DNA of 64,000 nucleotides from contig CM070502.1 of assembly GCA_036346375.1 (NCBI GenBank), positions 15,662,924 to 15,726,923 on the forward strand, in the 5' to 3' direction. The DNA is from Guadua angustifolia. Lineage: Eukaryota; Streptophyta; Magnoliopsida; Poales; Poaceae. This document shows positions 1-10,226 of this stretch, piece by piece. Both the position numbers and the translations under genes were made by a program. The notes beneath the pieces are model-generated. The model ran no database searches. It had not been told where the DNA came from and saw only the letters and a list, made by a program, of their open reading frames with translations. Every line of letters starts with the position of its first letter. The first letter of the stretch is position 1.

Positions 1-594
1 TTCACATCGTCTTTTCCATAGCTTTGGGTTTGAACCATCAAAAACTGGTAAGTTGATATGTGGTAAATTTGCGCCCAAGCTTTGAGCCATGGAGGTAAAT
101 GAGGATGCAGACAATGGAGTTGCATGAATTTGTCGATTGTATTCAGGAGTCTGAAGCTGGATACCTGTGACCGGAGGAGGCAGTAGGGCGTCTCCTGCCC
201 TAGCGCCTTCACTCCGGTGATGATAAAGTTCGCGGTGGCCCATTGGCCCGGACGTCACCCGAATCGAAGGGCCTCCCAGATGGGCGGAAGCCGACGCCCC
301 AATGTCCCCGGTTGTCTTGGCTTGATCGAAGGGGAACTGCGTCAAGACTCGGCCAATTTGGTTCTTCAATTCCGCAACGGAGGTATGCAACTCCGCCACC
401 TGATTCTCCACATTCGGCTTCCAAGCCTCGAGCTGCTCATGGTCTTCCGACAATTTTCGCAGTGAATCATCCACCCGCCGAATGTATTGCTGCACATCAG
501 CCACCATCGACCGGGTCTCCTCCTCCTTCTTGCTATTCTCTTCGAGTTTGGCCAGGATCGTGGAAAGGGGATCTTCATTCCGCGGCGGCGCCAT
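1..594 (-). CDS. Gag polyprotein, N-terminal part (gypsy)
   Basis: An uninterrupted minus-strand frame starts at the ATG at 594-592 and is still open at base 1 (198 codons). The N-terminus is MAPPRNEDPLSTILAKLEEN. It is followed by a long predicted coiled coil (about residues 10-85, rich in E, K, Q and L), then a G/S/P-rich linker. The last visible residues (NLPVFDGSNPKLWKRRCE) match the start of the retrotransposon gag core, where 'L P x F D G x x P x x W' is typical. This start is preferred because it lies about 65 bases after the primer site and has no upstream in-frame rival. The zinc knuckle and pol would lie beyond the left edge. Confidence 0.8.
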   Translation of the reverse strand, partial: MAPPRNEDPLSTILAKLEENSKKEEETRSMVADVQQYIRRVDDSLRKLSEDHEQLEAWKPNVENQVAELHTSVAELKNQIGRVLTQFPFDQAKTTGDIGASASAHLGGPSIRVTSGPMGHRELYHHRSEGARAGDALLPPPVTGIQLQTPEYNRQIHATPLSASSFTSMAQSLGANLPHINLPVFDGSNPKLWKRRCE

Positions 595-660
595 AGCTTC
601 AGCCCTGGCTTGCAGGCGAGTAAAATGGCCGTGCTCCGCCGCCAGGGTGATGAGAACAAT

Positions 661-675
661 CCGACTCTGATACCA
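661..675 (-). promoter_or_regulatory. Primer binding site (initiator Met-tRNA)
   Basis: Minus-strand TGGTATCAGAGTCGG lies two bases inside the LTR. TGGTATCAGAG is the standard plant LTR-retrotransposon primer site. Confidence 0.85.
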
Positions 676-677
676 AA

Positions 678-1009
678 TGTGAGCCTCCTTTACAAGTAAA
701 ATCTCTATTGGTGTATTGGTGTAAGAAAAGCTATCAGAAGGATTACAGGAAAATCGCCACAGCCAAGAACACCGCCGAGGAGATGGTGCCTCCGATTCTT
801 GCCGCCTTTGGTTTTCTTTTCCCCCTTTACCCTATCTATATCCATCTCCCAGAATTGATCGTCACCGTCCGATACATCACACCGTTTCTGTATTTGTATA
901 AAAGTCTATACACTCTACTTGTATACCCACTCAGGACCGAGAATACACAGATTTGGCTTCTGGGCTCGCTTCGTTCGCCTGGTTGGGCCTTCCTGCTCTG
1001 GTTGTGACA
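678..1009 (-). repeat. 5' LTR of the gypsy element (332 bp)
   Basis: On the minus strand the LTR begins TGTCACAACC and ends GGCTCACA, the usual TG...CA ends, immediately before the primer binding site. It contains TATA-like stretches (minus strand, around 890-915). The size fits the short LTRs of Reina-type chromoviruses, but the lineage is not proven. Confidence 0.8.
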
Positions 1010-1479
1010 TCCGTCCTGGCATCTTCAAGTTTGACGCCACTCCTCTAGAAGCAATAGCCTGGCCAGGACTCCTTGGTGGTGTGCTGACAAGCACACAGCC
1101 GCGGGCGCTCGGTTGAACAATTGCCGAAGTACGGGGGAGCCCGACTCGCGTGCAGAAATAGTGCCGTATTTCGTGCAACCTATGGTTTGGCTGGCAATCG
1201 ATCTGCATTTCTGCATGGCGCGTATGCTTATCATTCTGACGTTGTCAGCGTGAGATGCGCAGTGACAGAGAAGGATGCCGCCGAGGGATTTGCAGGTGCG
1301 ACCGTGTGCGAGGAGAATGATCACTGGTTGTGGCGGATGTCGGCGCGGAGCAAGACAAAGCTACTGGCGTGGCGGCCAGACAGGGTGTCGGTGCCTTTTG
1401 TGGCCTTTCTGTGCCCGACGAATCGGCAAGCTAGGCGGCCCCATGCCGTCGTGAAAAAAATGGCACCGGTGTCGTGTAA
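1010..1479. other. Intergenic, nothing recognised
   Basis: Mixed-composition sequence between the gypsy LTR and a MITE. A 152-codon plus-strand frame (1121-1579) shows no family features and runs into the MITE, so it is not called. No RNA gene or repeat was recognised. Confidence 0.5.
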
Positions 1480-1708
1480 GGCCTCGTTTGGTACGGTTTC
1501 AGATTCTAATAAAGCGAAAGCGGTTTGGATTCTTGGTAAAGCGTTTGGTAGAATCGAATCCGGAGGAGCGGGTTGCTAGCCGATTCGACCACGGTGTGTA
1601 AAAATCAGAAACGATTCGCTTTGAAACGTTCCGAGTCCTATTCCGTTTGGTTGGATTTATTTCAGATTTTAGGAGAAACAGTCCGGTTCCAAGTTGCCAA
1701 ACGGGGCC
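1480..1708. mobile_element. Tourist-like MITE (PIF/Harbinger), 229 bp
   Basis: The terminal inverted repeats are GGCCTCGTTTGG at the left and CCAAACGGGGCC at the right. They are flanked by the 3-bp duplication TAA (1477-1479 and 1709-1711). TAA duplication and these ends are diagnostic of Tourist-type MITEs. There is no coding capacity. Confidence 0.8.
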
Positions 1709-1711
1709 TAA

Positions 1712-2235
1712 CAGTCGTGTAAAAAATAGACACATGATAAATTCAGATATTATATACCAACTTTTATTCCAAGAGAAATACTTCTATAGGATGCTACCGT
1801 AGAATTTTTTGCCACGCCGTCCTGGCGTCGTGCTTGTGTTACCACATCTTTCTCTTCGCTTCTGTTGGGAAACCATCTCCGCCTTTGGCAGGATAGCACG
1901 GCAGCTACTAGAGAACTTAAACGCAAAAAATACTCGTCCTCACATGTCAAAATGCACCACAGATTTATCGTTCCGTTCTATGCGGTTACCGACTTACCGT
2001 GCCGTGTGGGTTTGATCATGCCAAAGCGATCACGCGGGCGAGCAGCCTTTTCAAACCGCGGTGTCATCATCTTCCCCGGGCTACGCTGTTACTTTGCAGG
2101 CAAGTCTTTAGCCGCGTGCGGCGCCTGCGAGCTTCTCCTCGAGGCAGAGCAAGGAATCCGAAGTTACAACACAACCGACGCGATCCCAAAACCACGCAAG
2201 AACCGGACGCACAAACCTCTCCGCGTTTGCGCACA
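1712..2235. other. Upstream region of the DUF761 gene
   Basis: About 520 bases between the MITE and the DUF761 start codon, expected to hold promoter and 5' UTR. The reading frame of the gene stays open upstream to 1999. That stretch is arginine-rich and unlike the family, so it is treated as untranslated. No clear TATA box was assigned. Confidence 0.4.
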
Positions 2236-3117
2236 ATGGCCGGCGCAACCCCAGCTCCCACGCAAACCAGCCATGTCTCCACGAGAACGAAGCCAATTCC
2301 CACCGCCCTCATGCCTATGGCCGTGCTGCTCGCCGTCGCCGTCGCCGCACTCTCCCTGCTGCCTTCACTGGCCCAGGCGGTGTGGGAGCTGCCCCACCTC
2401 TTCCTCCTCGGTCTCGTCGTCTCCTACTGCGTTTTCGCTCAGCAGAACGCCGAAGCCGGCGACTGCGACGGCAATGGCGATAGCGCCAGGGATGGCACCC
2501 GGGCGTGGAACTCTCGGTACCGCCCCGACGATCCCCTCGTCATGGTTGCCGACCACGCGGAGAGCGACAGCGAGGACGGCGCAAGCGAGAGGCCGCTTTC
2601 CTTGCCGGTACGGAGGTTGAAACCGGTGGCAGAAGAATACGAAACCGGCGACGCAGGCGACGACGGCATTGGTGAAGAGACAGATAACTCTGCATCCACG
2701 AAGGGGTTCTGGGCCGGCGCGCGTGCCGTTCCTTCGCCACCCTCTGTTCTTGACGCTGTCAAGTCCCGGAAATTCAATGCTGCAACGCCGTCCACCATGC
2801 CGAAGAACTTCCCTTGTTACGATTCTACGGTGCCTCGCTACCAGTCGTTTAGCGACGACGGCGAGGTCACCGACTGGGATGAGGAGGTTGATGGGTCGGA
2901 TGAGATGACCGCGTCAGAAAGATCATTCCGCAGCAACTTCATTGCCAGCGGCAATGATGGCAACGACGGCGACATCAATGTCGACGAAGAACTTTTCGAG
3001 CTGGCGACGAAGGCGGGGCCAGAGGGGGAGGACGAGGTGGACAGGAAGGCAGATGAGTTCATCGCCAAGTTCAGGGAGCAGATCAGGCTGCAGAGGATGG
3101 AGCCGGCCATGACATAG
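2236..3117 (+). CDS. DUF761 / DUF4408-type plant protein, single exon
   Basis: This encodes 293 residues in one exon. Two hydrophobic segments (about residues 24-47 and 52-67) form a membrane-anchored N-terminus of the DUF4408 kind. A long acidic, serine-rich low-complexity middle follows. The C-terminus carries EVDRKADEFIAKFREQIRLQ (about residues 267-286), the signature helix of the DUF761 family (once called 'cotton fibre expressed' proteins). The molecular function of the family is not established. Start choice: ATG at 2236 has good context (acaATGGC) and directly precedes the hydrophobic region; the frame is open 79 codons further upstream, but that part is basic and unlike the family. 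Codons are strongly GC-ending, as in many grass genes. No disruption is seen. Confidence 0.85.
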   Translation: MAGATPAPTQTSHVSTRTKPIPTALMPMAVLLAVAVAALSLLPSLAQAVWELPHLFLLGLVVSYCVFAQQNAEAGDCDGNGDSARDGTRAWNSRYRPDDPLVMVADHAESDSEDGASERPLSLPVRRLKPVAEEYETGDAGDDGIGEETDNSASTKGFWAGARAVPSPPSVLDAVKSRKFNAATPSTMPKNFPCYDSTVPRYQSFSDDGEVTDWDEEVDGSDEMTASERSFRSNFIASGNDGNDGDINVDEELFELATKAGPEGEDEVDRKADEFIAKFREQIRLQRMEPAMT

Positions 3118-3510
3118 GCATGCAAGCTATGGCACTGAGTGCCATTACGAATGGAGAGGAATAAGAGGATGTCGTACTTGTGAACTTCAGATTTGTTCAT
3201 CTGTAACTTCATCTTTCCTGTATCATTTTCTTCTTTTTTGGACCTTTGATGACGGTAGGAGCTGGAAAGGAGGTGTAAATGAATGGAAAACAGTGTTATT
3301 CTATGCATTTGCTAGCCTTTCGTATTACTTCTGCTAGAGAGTTTGCTTTTGTAGTTAAGACAAACCGTACTTGCTTTGAGGAAATACTCTTGCTCATGAA
3401 CAGTCCTCATAATGCCCTTTGGACATGGACGGAACGAATGTTTGGAAGAAATTGCATGCACATACACAAAAGTATGATGGAGACTTGTTTAGACCATGAT
3501 TTCTTTACCA
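3118..3510. other. 3' flank of the DUF761 gene
   Basis: T-rich sequence after the stop codon, probably 3' UTR in its first 150-200 bases. A 104-codon frame (3279-3593) has no family features and is not called. Confidence 0.4.
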
Positions 3511-3741
3511 TGTGTTTGGTTGGTGGGATGAGGCTGAATAGAATGAGATGGAATGGCCGTATACCATTTTGTTTTATTGTTTTGAGTGAATAGAATAGCT
3601 CAACATCTATAAGGAATATTTTTAAAATTTGTATCCCACTTTTTAAGATGGGATGGTTTCATTCAAGCAATTAAACATATAGATAATTTTTTTTTGAACC
3701 ATCTCATACATGTAATATTTGGTACAAGCAAACAAACACAC
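3511..3741. mobile_element. Probable MITE (about 230 bp)
   Basis: The left end TGTGTTTGGTTGGT and the right end (reverse complement TGTGTTTGTTTGCTTGT) form imperfect inverted repeats around an AT-rich core. The core also has internal complementary patches (gatgagatgg... / ...ccatctcata). No convincing target duplication was found, so the superfamily is not assigned. Confidence 0.45.
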
Positions 3742-4698
3742 GGGACGACTAGACTCGGTACATCTGAGATGAAAAAAACCTGACATCGTAAGCTGGGGTG
3801 TATAACACGGTGAACAACATATGTAACGTTTGTAATCAATGCTGCAACAGATTGTAAGTAGAAGTGCAAATATTGACGGAAAAAAATTTGAAAACCGGTA
3901 TCTTCTCACCAAAAAATGATGAATCCACAAGCACACGATGTAGTTCTGTTTTATAGCTAGTTCAGAAATCATAACACAAAAATATTTACACTCTCACAGT
4001 ATTGCAACATTCAGAAACAACAATGGCAACATTTTATGGTTGCTCATGCAACAATTGGAGACAACGTTTGCAACCGATTGAAATATTACATAAGATTTCC
4101 ACAGATTTATCACTGTAACTTTATAAAATAATAGTTGCAACATTTTGCAACCAAGAATGCAATATCTAGAAAACAATAACACTATAACTTTTAAAAATAA
4201 TGTATTATTTTGCAACTGAGGATGTAACAACTAGAAATATATCTAAAAAAAGTATAGAAATGCCACAAACACTTAGGGTAGTTCTCGCAACAAATTGAGA
4301 AAGCAGTTGTAACAAATTTGAGAAATTCATATAACAACCTTACAGAATGTGAGCTCGTGAGAGAATGATGGAAACAGATATCCACACCATCTCCTATCAT
4401 TGGTGTCCCGCATCTGATAGGGCGAGGACCGCTTGCCTGTTCGCCGTCAACGCCACTCCCTAGCCTCAACAACACCAGATCAAGCGAGCTCTGGCTACGA
4501 CGACGTTCTGTCTATTAGCGTAACCCATCATGGGTTTCTTGCTAAAAGTAAGATTTTGATGGGAGGTTTCTCTATTGGGCGCATCAAAATACCATGCCCA
4601 TCATTATCTTAGGAGGTGCCTTTTTATGCAGGATGCCAGCCTCAGCCTCCTTATAAAAGAACAATTTTGAAATGTTAATTAAGGGATTCAGGGCTCAA
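3742..4698. other. AT-rich region with many GCAAC motifs
   Basis: From about 3810 to 4340 the short motif (t)tGCAAC, or variants such as tgtaac, recurs irregularly every 20-50 bases. No reading frame is convincing. From 4360 to 4560 the sequence becomes GC-rich without a recognised gene. This is probably decayed repetitive DNA of unknown origin. Confidence 0.4.
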
Positions 4699-4714
4699 CC
4701 CTCCGTTGATTCTT

Positions 4715-4960
4715 TTTTTTTTTTTTGAAATTAGGCAGGAGCTCTGGCATTCGGTAAAGAAGAAGACCCACACACGCACGCACACCACACCACACCACAC
4801 GCACGCACGCCACACCACACGCACGCACGCACGCCGCCCCAACGCCTCACGCGCGCCTAAAGCGCGCCTCACGCGCGCACCGAGCGAGCCTAAGGCTCGA
4901 ACTCGGGTGGCTGGCCGCGTCACCGAGCGGCTCAACCAAACGAGCTAAAGCTCGTTCGCT
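4715..4960 (-). mobile_element. tRNA-derived SINE with 16-bp target duplication
   Basis: Read on the minus strand, the element begins GCGAACGAGCTTTAGCTCG. It shows an A-box-like TTAGCTCGTTTGGTTGAGC and a B-box-like GAGTTCGAGCC, and ends in a poly-A run (poly-T at 4713-4726 on plus). It is bounded by a perfect direct repeat CCCTCCGTTGATTCTT (4699-4714 and 4961-4976). Between the tRNA-like head and the tail lies a low-complexity CACGCACGC / CACAC stretch (plus 4769-4840) that has probably expanded. The architecture (pol III boxes, A tail, long duplication) is that of a plant tRNA-derived SINE. Confidence 0.85.
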
Positions 4961-4976
4961 CCCTCCGTTGATTCTT

Positions 4977-5696
4977 GAAAAAGAAAATGATGCCTATCCC
5001 TTGTACGATTGAATCCATTCCCCTCGAGAAGAACAAGACCTTGCAACGACCTTGTATAACGACGATTGAATCTGTATTTTTGATAATTTTTCAAGAGAAT
5101 CTTACCTTCGATCCGCCCCTGCAGACATCGATCCTGTTTCGAAACAGCTGGAACTACTCTTTCCCCTACCTTTAGTGAACATGAACACACGTTTTGTTTC
5201 AGTGAAAGTGGTCATGGTAGCAAGGATGGAACTTGTTCAACGATATCATCGCCTAAGAAAGATACCCCGGAAAATCAAAAGACAAGCCAAGCTACGGCAT
5301 TATTATCATCACTAGAATTGATCAATGGTTGGATGAAACAGACTCGTCTTCTTCAAGGCATACAAATTGGTGGGGGGCATGCATTACGGAGGAGAAGCAC
5401 GGCAGTGTACCATTCAATCATAAGTATCCATCGATCGAGCCCCGCCGACGGTAGTTAATGCGCTCGAGCTAGATCGTATGGCTGTTACAGGGCGCGGAGC
5501 TATTGATTCGGATCATCGATCTGCGATCCAAACACAAAGTAATGGCACAGTACAAAAACAAGGTGCCGGTAGTACCAATACAAATCTACCGTGGGTGGGT
5601 AGCCATGCCATCGACGGTGTAGCGCTGTTACCATTTTTTTTTCCTTTGAGATGTGCTTTTATGCCCTCTTTTTTTTTTTTTTTGACAGTTGCATAA
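4977..5696. other. Intergenic, nothing recognised
   Basis: No gene, RNA or clear element was found. Two T-runs (5635-5642 and 5670-5683) are present. Short open frames here have no family features. Confidence 0.45.
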
Positions 5697-5701
5697 ATAT
5701 T

Positions 5702-5903
5702 TGTTAGGAATAGTTTCATATTTGTTGTGAAGAGGGCTTGAGCATGGTTTATAAGGGTGAGGGAGCACCCCTCATTGAGCTAGCTTTTTGAAGGGGGATG
5801 GCCCAAAAGACCTTGGCCCGCTGCTCTGGTTGGGCATGCGAGTGTGTGCTGCAGTCCAACAACTTGGGATCCGGACGCGCTAGGTGTGGCGGTCTGGCTA
5901 ACA
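5702..5903 (+). repeat. TRIM 5' LTR
   Basis: 202-bp terminal direct repeat, TGTTAGG...GGCTAACA. It carries small indels relative to the 3' copy, including an extra 'cat' and 'gcc' near the middle. Confidence 0.9.
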
Positions 5904-5973
5904 ATTGGTATCAGAGCCTAGGTGGCCCCAGGTGATTCCTCGATAATCTCGGGCCAATGTGTGAGGGGGAGAT

Positions 5974-6172
5974 TGTTGGAAATAGTCCCACATTGATTGT
6001 GGAGAGCGCTTGAGTATGATTTATAAGGGTGAGGGAGCACCCCCTCATTGAGCTAGCTTTTTGGGAGGAGATAGCCTAAAAGACCTTGGCATTGCTCTGG
6101 TTGGGCTGCGAGTGTCTTTGCGATCCAACGACACAGGATCCGGACGCGCTAGGTGTGGCGGTCTGGCTAACA
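5974..6172 (+). repeat. TRIM 3' LTR
   Basis: 199-bp terminal direct repeat, TGTTGGAAATAGTCCCACATT...GGCTAACA, next to the polypurine tract. Confidence 0.9.
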
Positions 6173-6177
6173 ATATT

Positions 6178-6856
6178 AAAACATGAATAAATAGTAGATA
6201 ATGATTATTTATCCTTTCATTTGCTTTAAGATTTATACAATTTATATTAAAAAAAACATTGAATCACTGCTTTTTTTTTTCCGGCGCAACACGGCCAAAG
6301 CAGCCAACCAACGTTGAGGCCGGTCCCAGGTCCCTCCCTCCCGCGCTCGCCGTCCATCTGTATGTCTCTCGTTTCCGCCACCAGCGTTCCAGGCCAACGC
6401 CGCGATAGAAATAGGATACCTGCCACCACTCCACGGTCCCGTACTCCCGTCGACCCAACTGCCGCTGCCGCTGTGCTGCCTTCGCACGCACAGATTTCAA
6501 CGGGAAAAGATTTTCATGCACAGCGAAATGTACCTGCTCCTTCAGCTAATCTCCAAAAGAAGAAAAGGCAAATGGAGCTGCTGCTGGAGGCCACCGCCCT
6601 CTCGCGCACTCACACTCAGTCACCAGACACCACACCAAAGTGTTAAAAACATCGAGAGGACAAAGAATCTCGGATTCTCAAGCCACCCACCGTTGCTCGC
6701 CAAGCCTTCCTCCCTTCCTTCCCTCCGACCGAGGGGAAAAGCAAGTAAGCAACTGAGCAGAGCACGGCAAAGCTCCTTGCTTTGCCTCAAACCTGAGCAC
6801 TACCGCCATTGCTTTCCTTTTCCGTTTATCCCAAGAACCCGACGCGCACCGCGTAC
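6178..6856. other. Promoter and 5' UTR region of the TMKL1-like gene
   Basis: AT-rich up to about 6280, then increasingly CT-rich, ending in a pyrimidine-rich leader (6690-6850) typical of grass 5' UTRs. Several ORFs on both strands here are composition artefacts. Confidence 0.4.
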
Positions 6857-9023
6857 ATGGCGCCGCCGACGCCGCCGGGAGACGAGCCGGTGCGCAAGGG
6901 GAGGAGCAACTCCATCCTGCTCCCCATTCTTGGCCTCCTGCTCGCCTACCTGCTCTACCGCTACCTTCGCCCGCGCCTGCGGGGGCTCCGTCTGGACCGC
7001 CTCCCCGTCCGCCTGCCGGCCTGCCTCCGCCGCCGAACGGCAAGCACCGTGCTGCCGTACTTCGCGCCGATCGCCGACCGGCTCGGCGCGCTGCAGCCGT
7101 ACCTCGGACCGATCGCCGAGCGGCTCGGGGTGGGCGCGCAGGGCGGTGTCGGTGGGTACGGCCGGGCGGATGCGCTCTTGAAGTTCCCCGGCGGCGAAGC
7201 GCTGTCGGTGGCCGCCATCCTCGAGGCACCAGGGGAGGTGGTGGCCAAGTCGTCGCACAGCACGCTGTACCGCGCCGCGATGCGTTCAGGGGAGCTGGCC
7301 GTGCTGCTCCGGTTCGTGCGGCCCGCGTGCGCCGTGGGGTCCGAGGAGGCATCCGCCGCCGCGCGGCGGATCGGCGCCGTGAGCCACCCCAACCTCGTGC
7401 CGCTCCGCGCAGTGTACGTCGGGCCGAGGGGGGAGAAGCTGCTCGTGCACCCCTTCTACGCTGCCGGCTCGCTCCGCGGGTTCTTGCAAGGTTGGTGTAC
7501 ATCTCCCCGTGCGCGCCCACTTGTATTAGTAATTTAGTAGTTGCTTTGGGTGTTCCATAGTAAGAAATGTAGTGTCTTCATGTTTCTCTCGTTTTCGTTT
7601 TGCAATTTTGGTAGGCTTTTGGTATTTATGCTCAATTGGCACTTGAGTTTCAGAGTTGAAACATACATTTTTTTTCGATTAACAAGGCCAAACCATAGGT
7701 GAGACATATATTTTTTTGACAGTGCGGTTGAAACATAATTAGTTGTGACTTGTTATACTTTTGGATTACGGGGTCAAAGTCTGAAGTTTTAGCAGAAGAG
7801 GTCTTAGACCTGCATTCCACAACGCTATGGCACATTATCCCAGTATACAGCCCAAATGTCAGGCCATGATGTAAAATAGCAATTTGCATTGCAGATTCAC
7901 AGCATAAGCACGCACACTGCAATGCGTGTAGATTGGGTGCAACGCAGACTCCGTTTTTTTAATTAGCAACAGCGCCTCTTCAAAAAATTTTATTCATCTG
8001 AACTCTGATGTGAATCGAAAATGGTCAATTTCAGTGAAATGAGATTTGAGAATGCTCCTGAAAATGGAAGGACATGTTTAATCTGATTTGTTAAAAATGC
8101 ACAATTTGGCTATGTTAAAAATGCACATGAGTCTAGAATAATATAATCGGAAATGAACTATTGTAGGCTTTTAGCACGTCTGTTAACATTTTTTTCTTGT
8201 AATCGAAAAAGCATGGTGAAGTTGCTAAGTGATTCTGAAGACACAACCAGATCAGCAGGACCATCAGTTTCAACTTTGAGGCAATATGGAATGTATTACA
8301 CAGATAGTCATGCTCGGACCTCATAGTTATTTTACAGCTCCTATCTTCGCTGGTACATTTCTTGTTATTGCTGTTGACTGCAGCAGGATACATTCCATCA
8401 ACTTTTGTGAAGGCCTTTTCTGCTTGGTAGTTAGCTTGAAACTTCCACATGACATTGTCCTGATGCTATGGTCCTGACTCCTAATGTTTGTTAAGGTCAT
8501 TAGTTCACCCTTAGCAATCATAATTATTAGGATACAATCAGTTCTGTGTATTTTTCGGTAAATCAGTGGTCAGTGGTCAATGCCATATAGCCATTTATCA
8601 GTTGGACTTTTTGAGAAAGACTTTTCAATTGATGAGAGATGCATATATATGAAAAATATTTTCTACTCTCAAGAGTAGTTACTGCACCTCTGATATACCA
8701 CATAAGTGAACATAAAATACTCTTTTATCACTTTGAGTACACTTATATACTAATCATAAGATACTCCGATGTGAATCATATGACAAAACTATAAGGGAGT
8801 CAATGTCTTTTAGCTTATTTTTGTAAATACTTTCATATACACACATGAAAAGGTGTATGTCTACAAAAATATACATATCACATTTGAAAAAATGTGCATA
8901 TCACATAAATAGTCTTATATACTCGTATATTATACATACATATTTTCCGTTGCGTGAGATACCTCTACGTTGTGAGATACAGTATAGGGAGTAACTACTC
9001 TTGGGAGTAGAAAAGAGGCTTCC

Positions 9024-9068
<45 letters not shown>

Positions 9069-9942
9069 GTAGGTAGGCATGTAAGTACGTACGTGGTCTT
9101 TTCAAGCCAAACCCCAGCATTTGTATTAGCGTTAGGTTGCTTTCGAACTGTTTACATTTCACGCATCATTCTCATCTGCATGGGGGTTGTTGAATAAGTT
9201 TAGTATGTTGGTGTACAGATCGGGATTGAGGATCAAGACTTGCAAAATTAGTTGATGTTTTGAACAATACAAATGATCAGTTAAGTTGTTGTAAGCGTCT
9301 TTACGGCATTTGTTGTGATATGCTAGCTAATCATACGCCACTTTGTTGCTATCACGTACAGAGGGAATCGTTGTGTCGCAGAGATGGGATATAATTTGCA
9401 AGCTTTCTCTTGGCATTGTCAAGGGACTGGATCACCTCCATACAGGATTGGAGAAACCGATCGTTCATGGTAACCTCAAGACAAACAACATTCTGCTCGA
9501 TGCTAATTACGAGTGCAAGATATCGGACTATGGCCTCTACCTCCTGCTGAACCCCGCTGGTGCCCAGGAGATGCTTGAAACATCTGCAGCACAGGGTTAC
9601 AAGGCGCCTGAGCTGATCAAGATGAGGGACGCCACTAGGGAGAGTGATATCTACAGCTTGGGAGTAGTTCTGCTTGAGATGCTCGCTCAGAAGGAGTCAG
9701 CGAACGATAGCACACCAAACCCTCGCGACATCCTTTTGCCTGTATCGTTCAAAAACCTTGTTCTTGAGAGGAAGATATCTGATGCATTCAGCTCCGATCT
9801 TGTCAGGCAAAGCAAGAAATCAGGGAAGGAAAAGAATCTGAATGCGTTCTTCGAGTTGGCAACAGCTTGCTGTAGCCCTTCACCATCATTGAGGCCCAAC
9901 ACAAGGTATATACTCAAAAGGCTTGAAGAGATAGCAAGATAA
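6857..9942 (+). CDS. TMKL1-like transmembrane pseudokinase
   Basis: Two exons, 6857-7490 and 9362-9942, encode 404 residues. The intron (1,871 bp) has a GT donor (CAAG|GTTGGT) and a CAG acceptor, and the join restores a continuous kinase-like frame (..GFLQ-E-GIVVSQRW..). A basic N-terminus is followed by one membrane segment (about residues 20-38), with no LRR ectodomain visible. The kinase-like domain keeps the fold landmarks but lacks catalytic residues: the VAxK lysine region reads LAVLLRFV, the HRD motif is HGN (residues 247-249), and DFG is DYG (267-269). The APE motif is kept (YKAPEL). This matches plant receptor-like pseudokinases annotated as TMKL1-like, which presumably signal by binding rather than phosphorylation. 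The start at 6857 is preferred over an in-frame ATG at 6809. The intron holds a MITE and a TA/GA microsatellite. Confidence 0.85.
8659..9014. mobile_element. MITE in the TMKL1-like intron (about 356 bp)
   Basis: The left end TTTTCTACTCTCAAGAGTAG and the right end (reverse complement TTTTCTACTCCCAAGAGTAG) are inverted repeats of about 26 bp with one or two mismatches. Each end contains its own short palindrome (CTC..GAG). The core is AT-rich and non-coding. The target duplication is unclear. Confidence 0.7.
9024..9068. repeat. Compound (TA)n(GA)n microsatellite
   Basis: About 11 TA units run directly into about 12 GA units, adjacent to the MITE end in the intron. Such tracts are length-variable. 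Confidence 0.95.
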
Positions 9943-10226
9943 ATGGATGTGGGTAGGTTTAGCGACTTGCTACTTAATCAGCACTGCATTATATCAGCAT
10001 ATACCGTTGATAGAGTGAAGCATTCAGACGTACACGAGCTAAGGCTGAAAGAACAACTGAACTTGTGCTGGGAATTTGGAGAGTGGATGTTCGCTTCACA
10101 TCCGGGAACATGTATAATCTTCATAGAAATGCAGTTGAACTCATCTCAACATATACTTCCAATCATTTCACTTGATTGCAATTTTCCTGTGCTTTACTTG
10201 AAAGTTGAAAGTGAAGGAAATGTATA
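9943..10226. other. 3' flank of the TMKL1-like gene
   Basis: Presumed 3' UTR and flank; a copia LTR begins 284 bases after the stop codon. A 103-codon frame beginning right after the stop has no family features. Confidence 0.45.

Larger units (their letters stand above)
1..1009 (-). mobile_element. Ty3/gypsy LTR retrotransposon, 5' end, partial
   Basis: The element reads on the minus strand and runs off the left edge. In order it shows a 5' LTR (1009 to 678), a two-base spacer, a primer binding site complementary to initiator Met-tRNA (675 to 661) and the start of gag (from 594). The base run just outside the LTR, tccgt at 1010-1014, would be the target duplication, but its partner lies outside the window. 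The gag frame is open for all 198 visible codons, so the copy may be fairly young. Confidence 0.85.
5702..6172 (+). mobile_element. Complete TRIM (miniature LTR retrotransposon), 471 bp
   Basis: Two direct repeats (5702-5903 and 5974-6172, about 200 bp each) start TGTTAGGAATAG / TGTTGGAAATAG and both end GGCTAACA. The left copy is followed by primer site TTGGTATCAGAGCC (5905-5918). The right copy is preceded by the polypurine tract GTGAGGGGGAGA (5961-5972). A perfect 5-bp duplication ATATT (5697-5701 and 6173-6177) flanks the whole. The internal region is about 70 bp with no coding capacity, the defining feature of TRIM/SMART elements. Confidence 0.93.

Noticed and set aside
1121..1579. 152-codon plus-strand ORF
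   Set aside because: No recognisable motifs, runs into a MITE and has no gene-like context.
4706..4948. Low-complexity T/H/R-rich ORF
   Set aside because: Translation of the CACAC/GCACGC tract and the tRNA-like head of the SINE.
6678..7520. 280-codon minus-strand ORF opposite exon 1 of the TMKL1-like gene
   Set aside because: Arginine/proline/alanine-rich antisense shadow of a GC-rich exon; no family features and no splice context.
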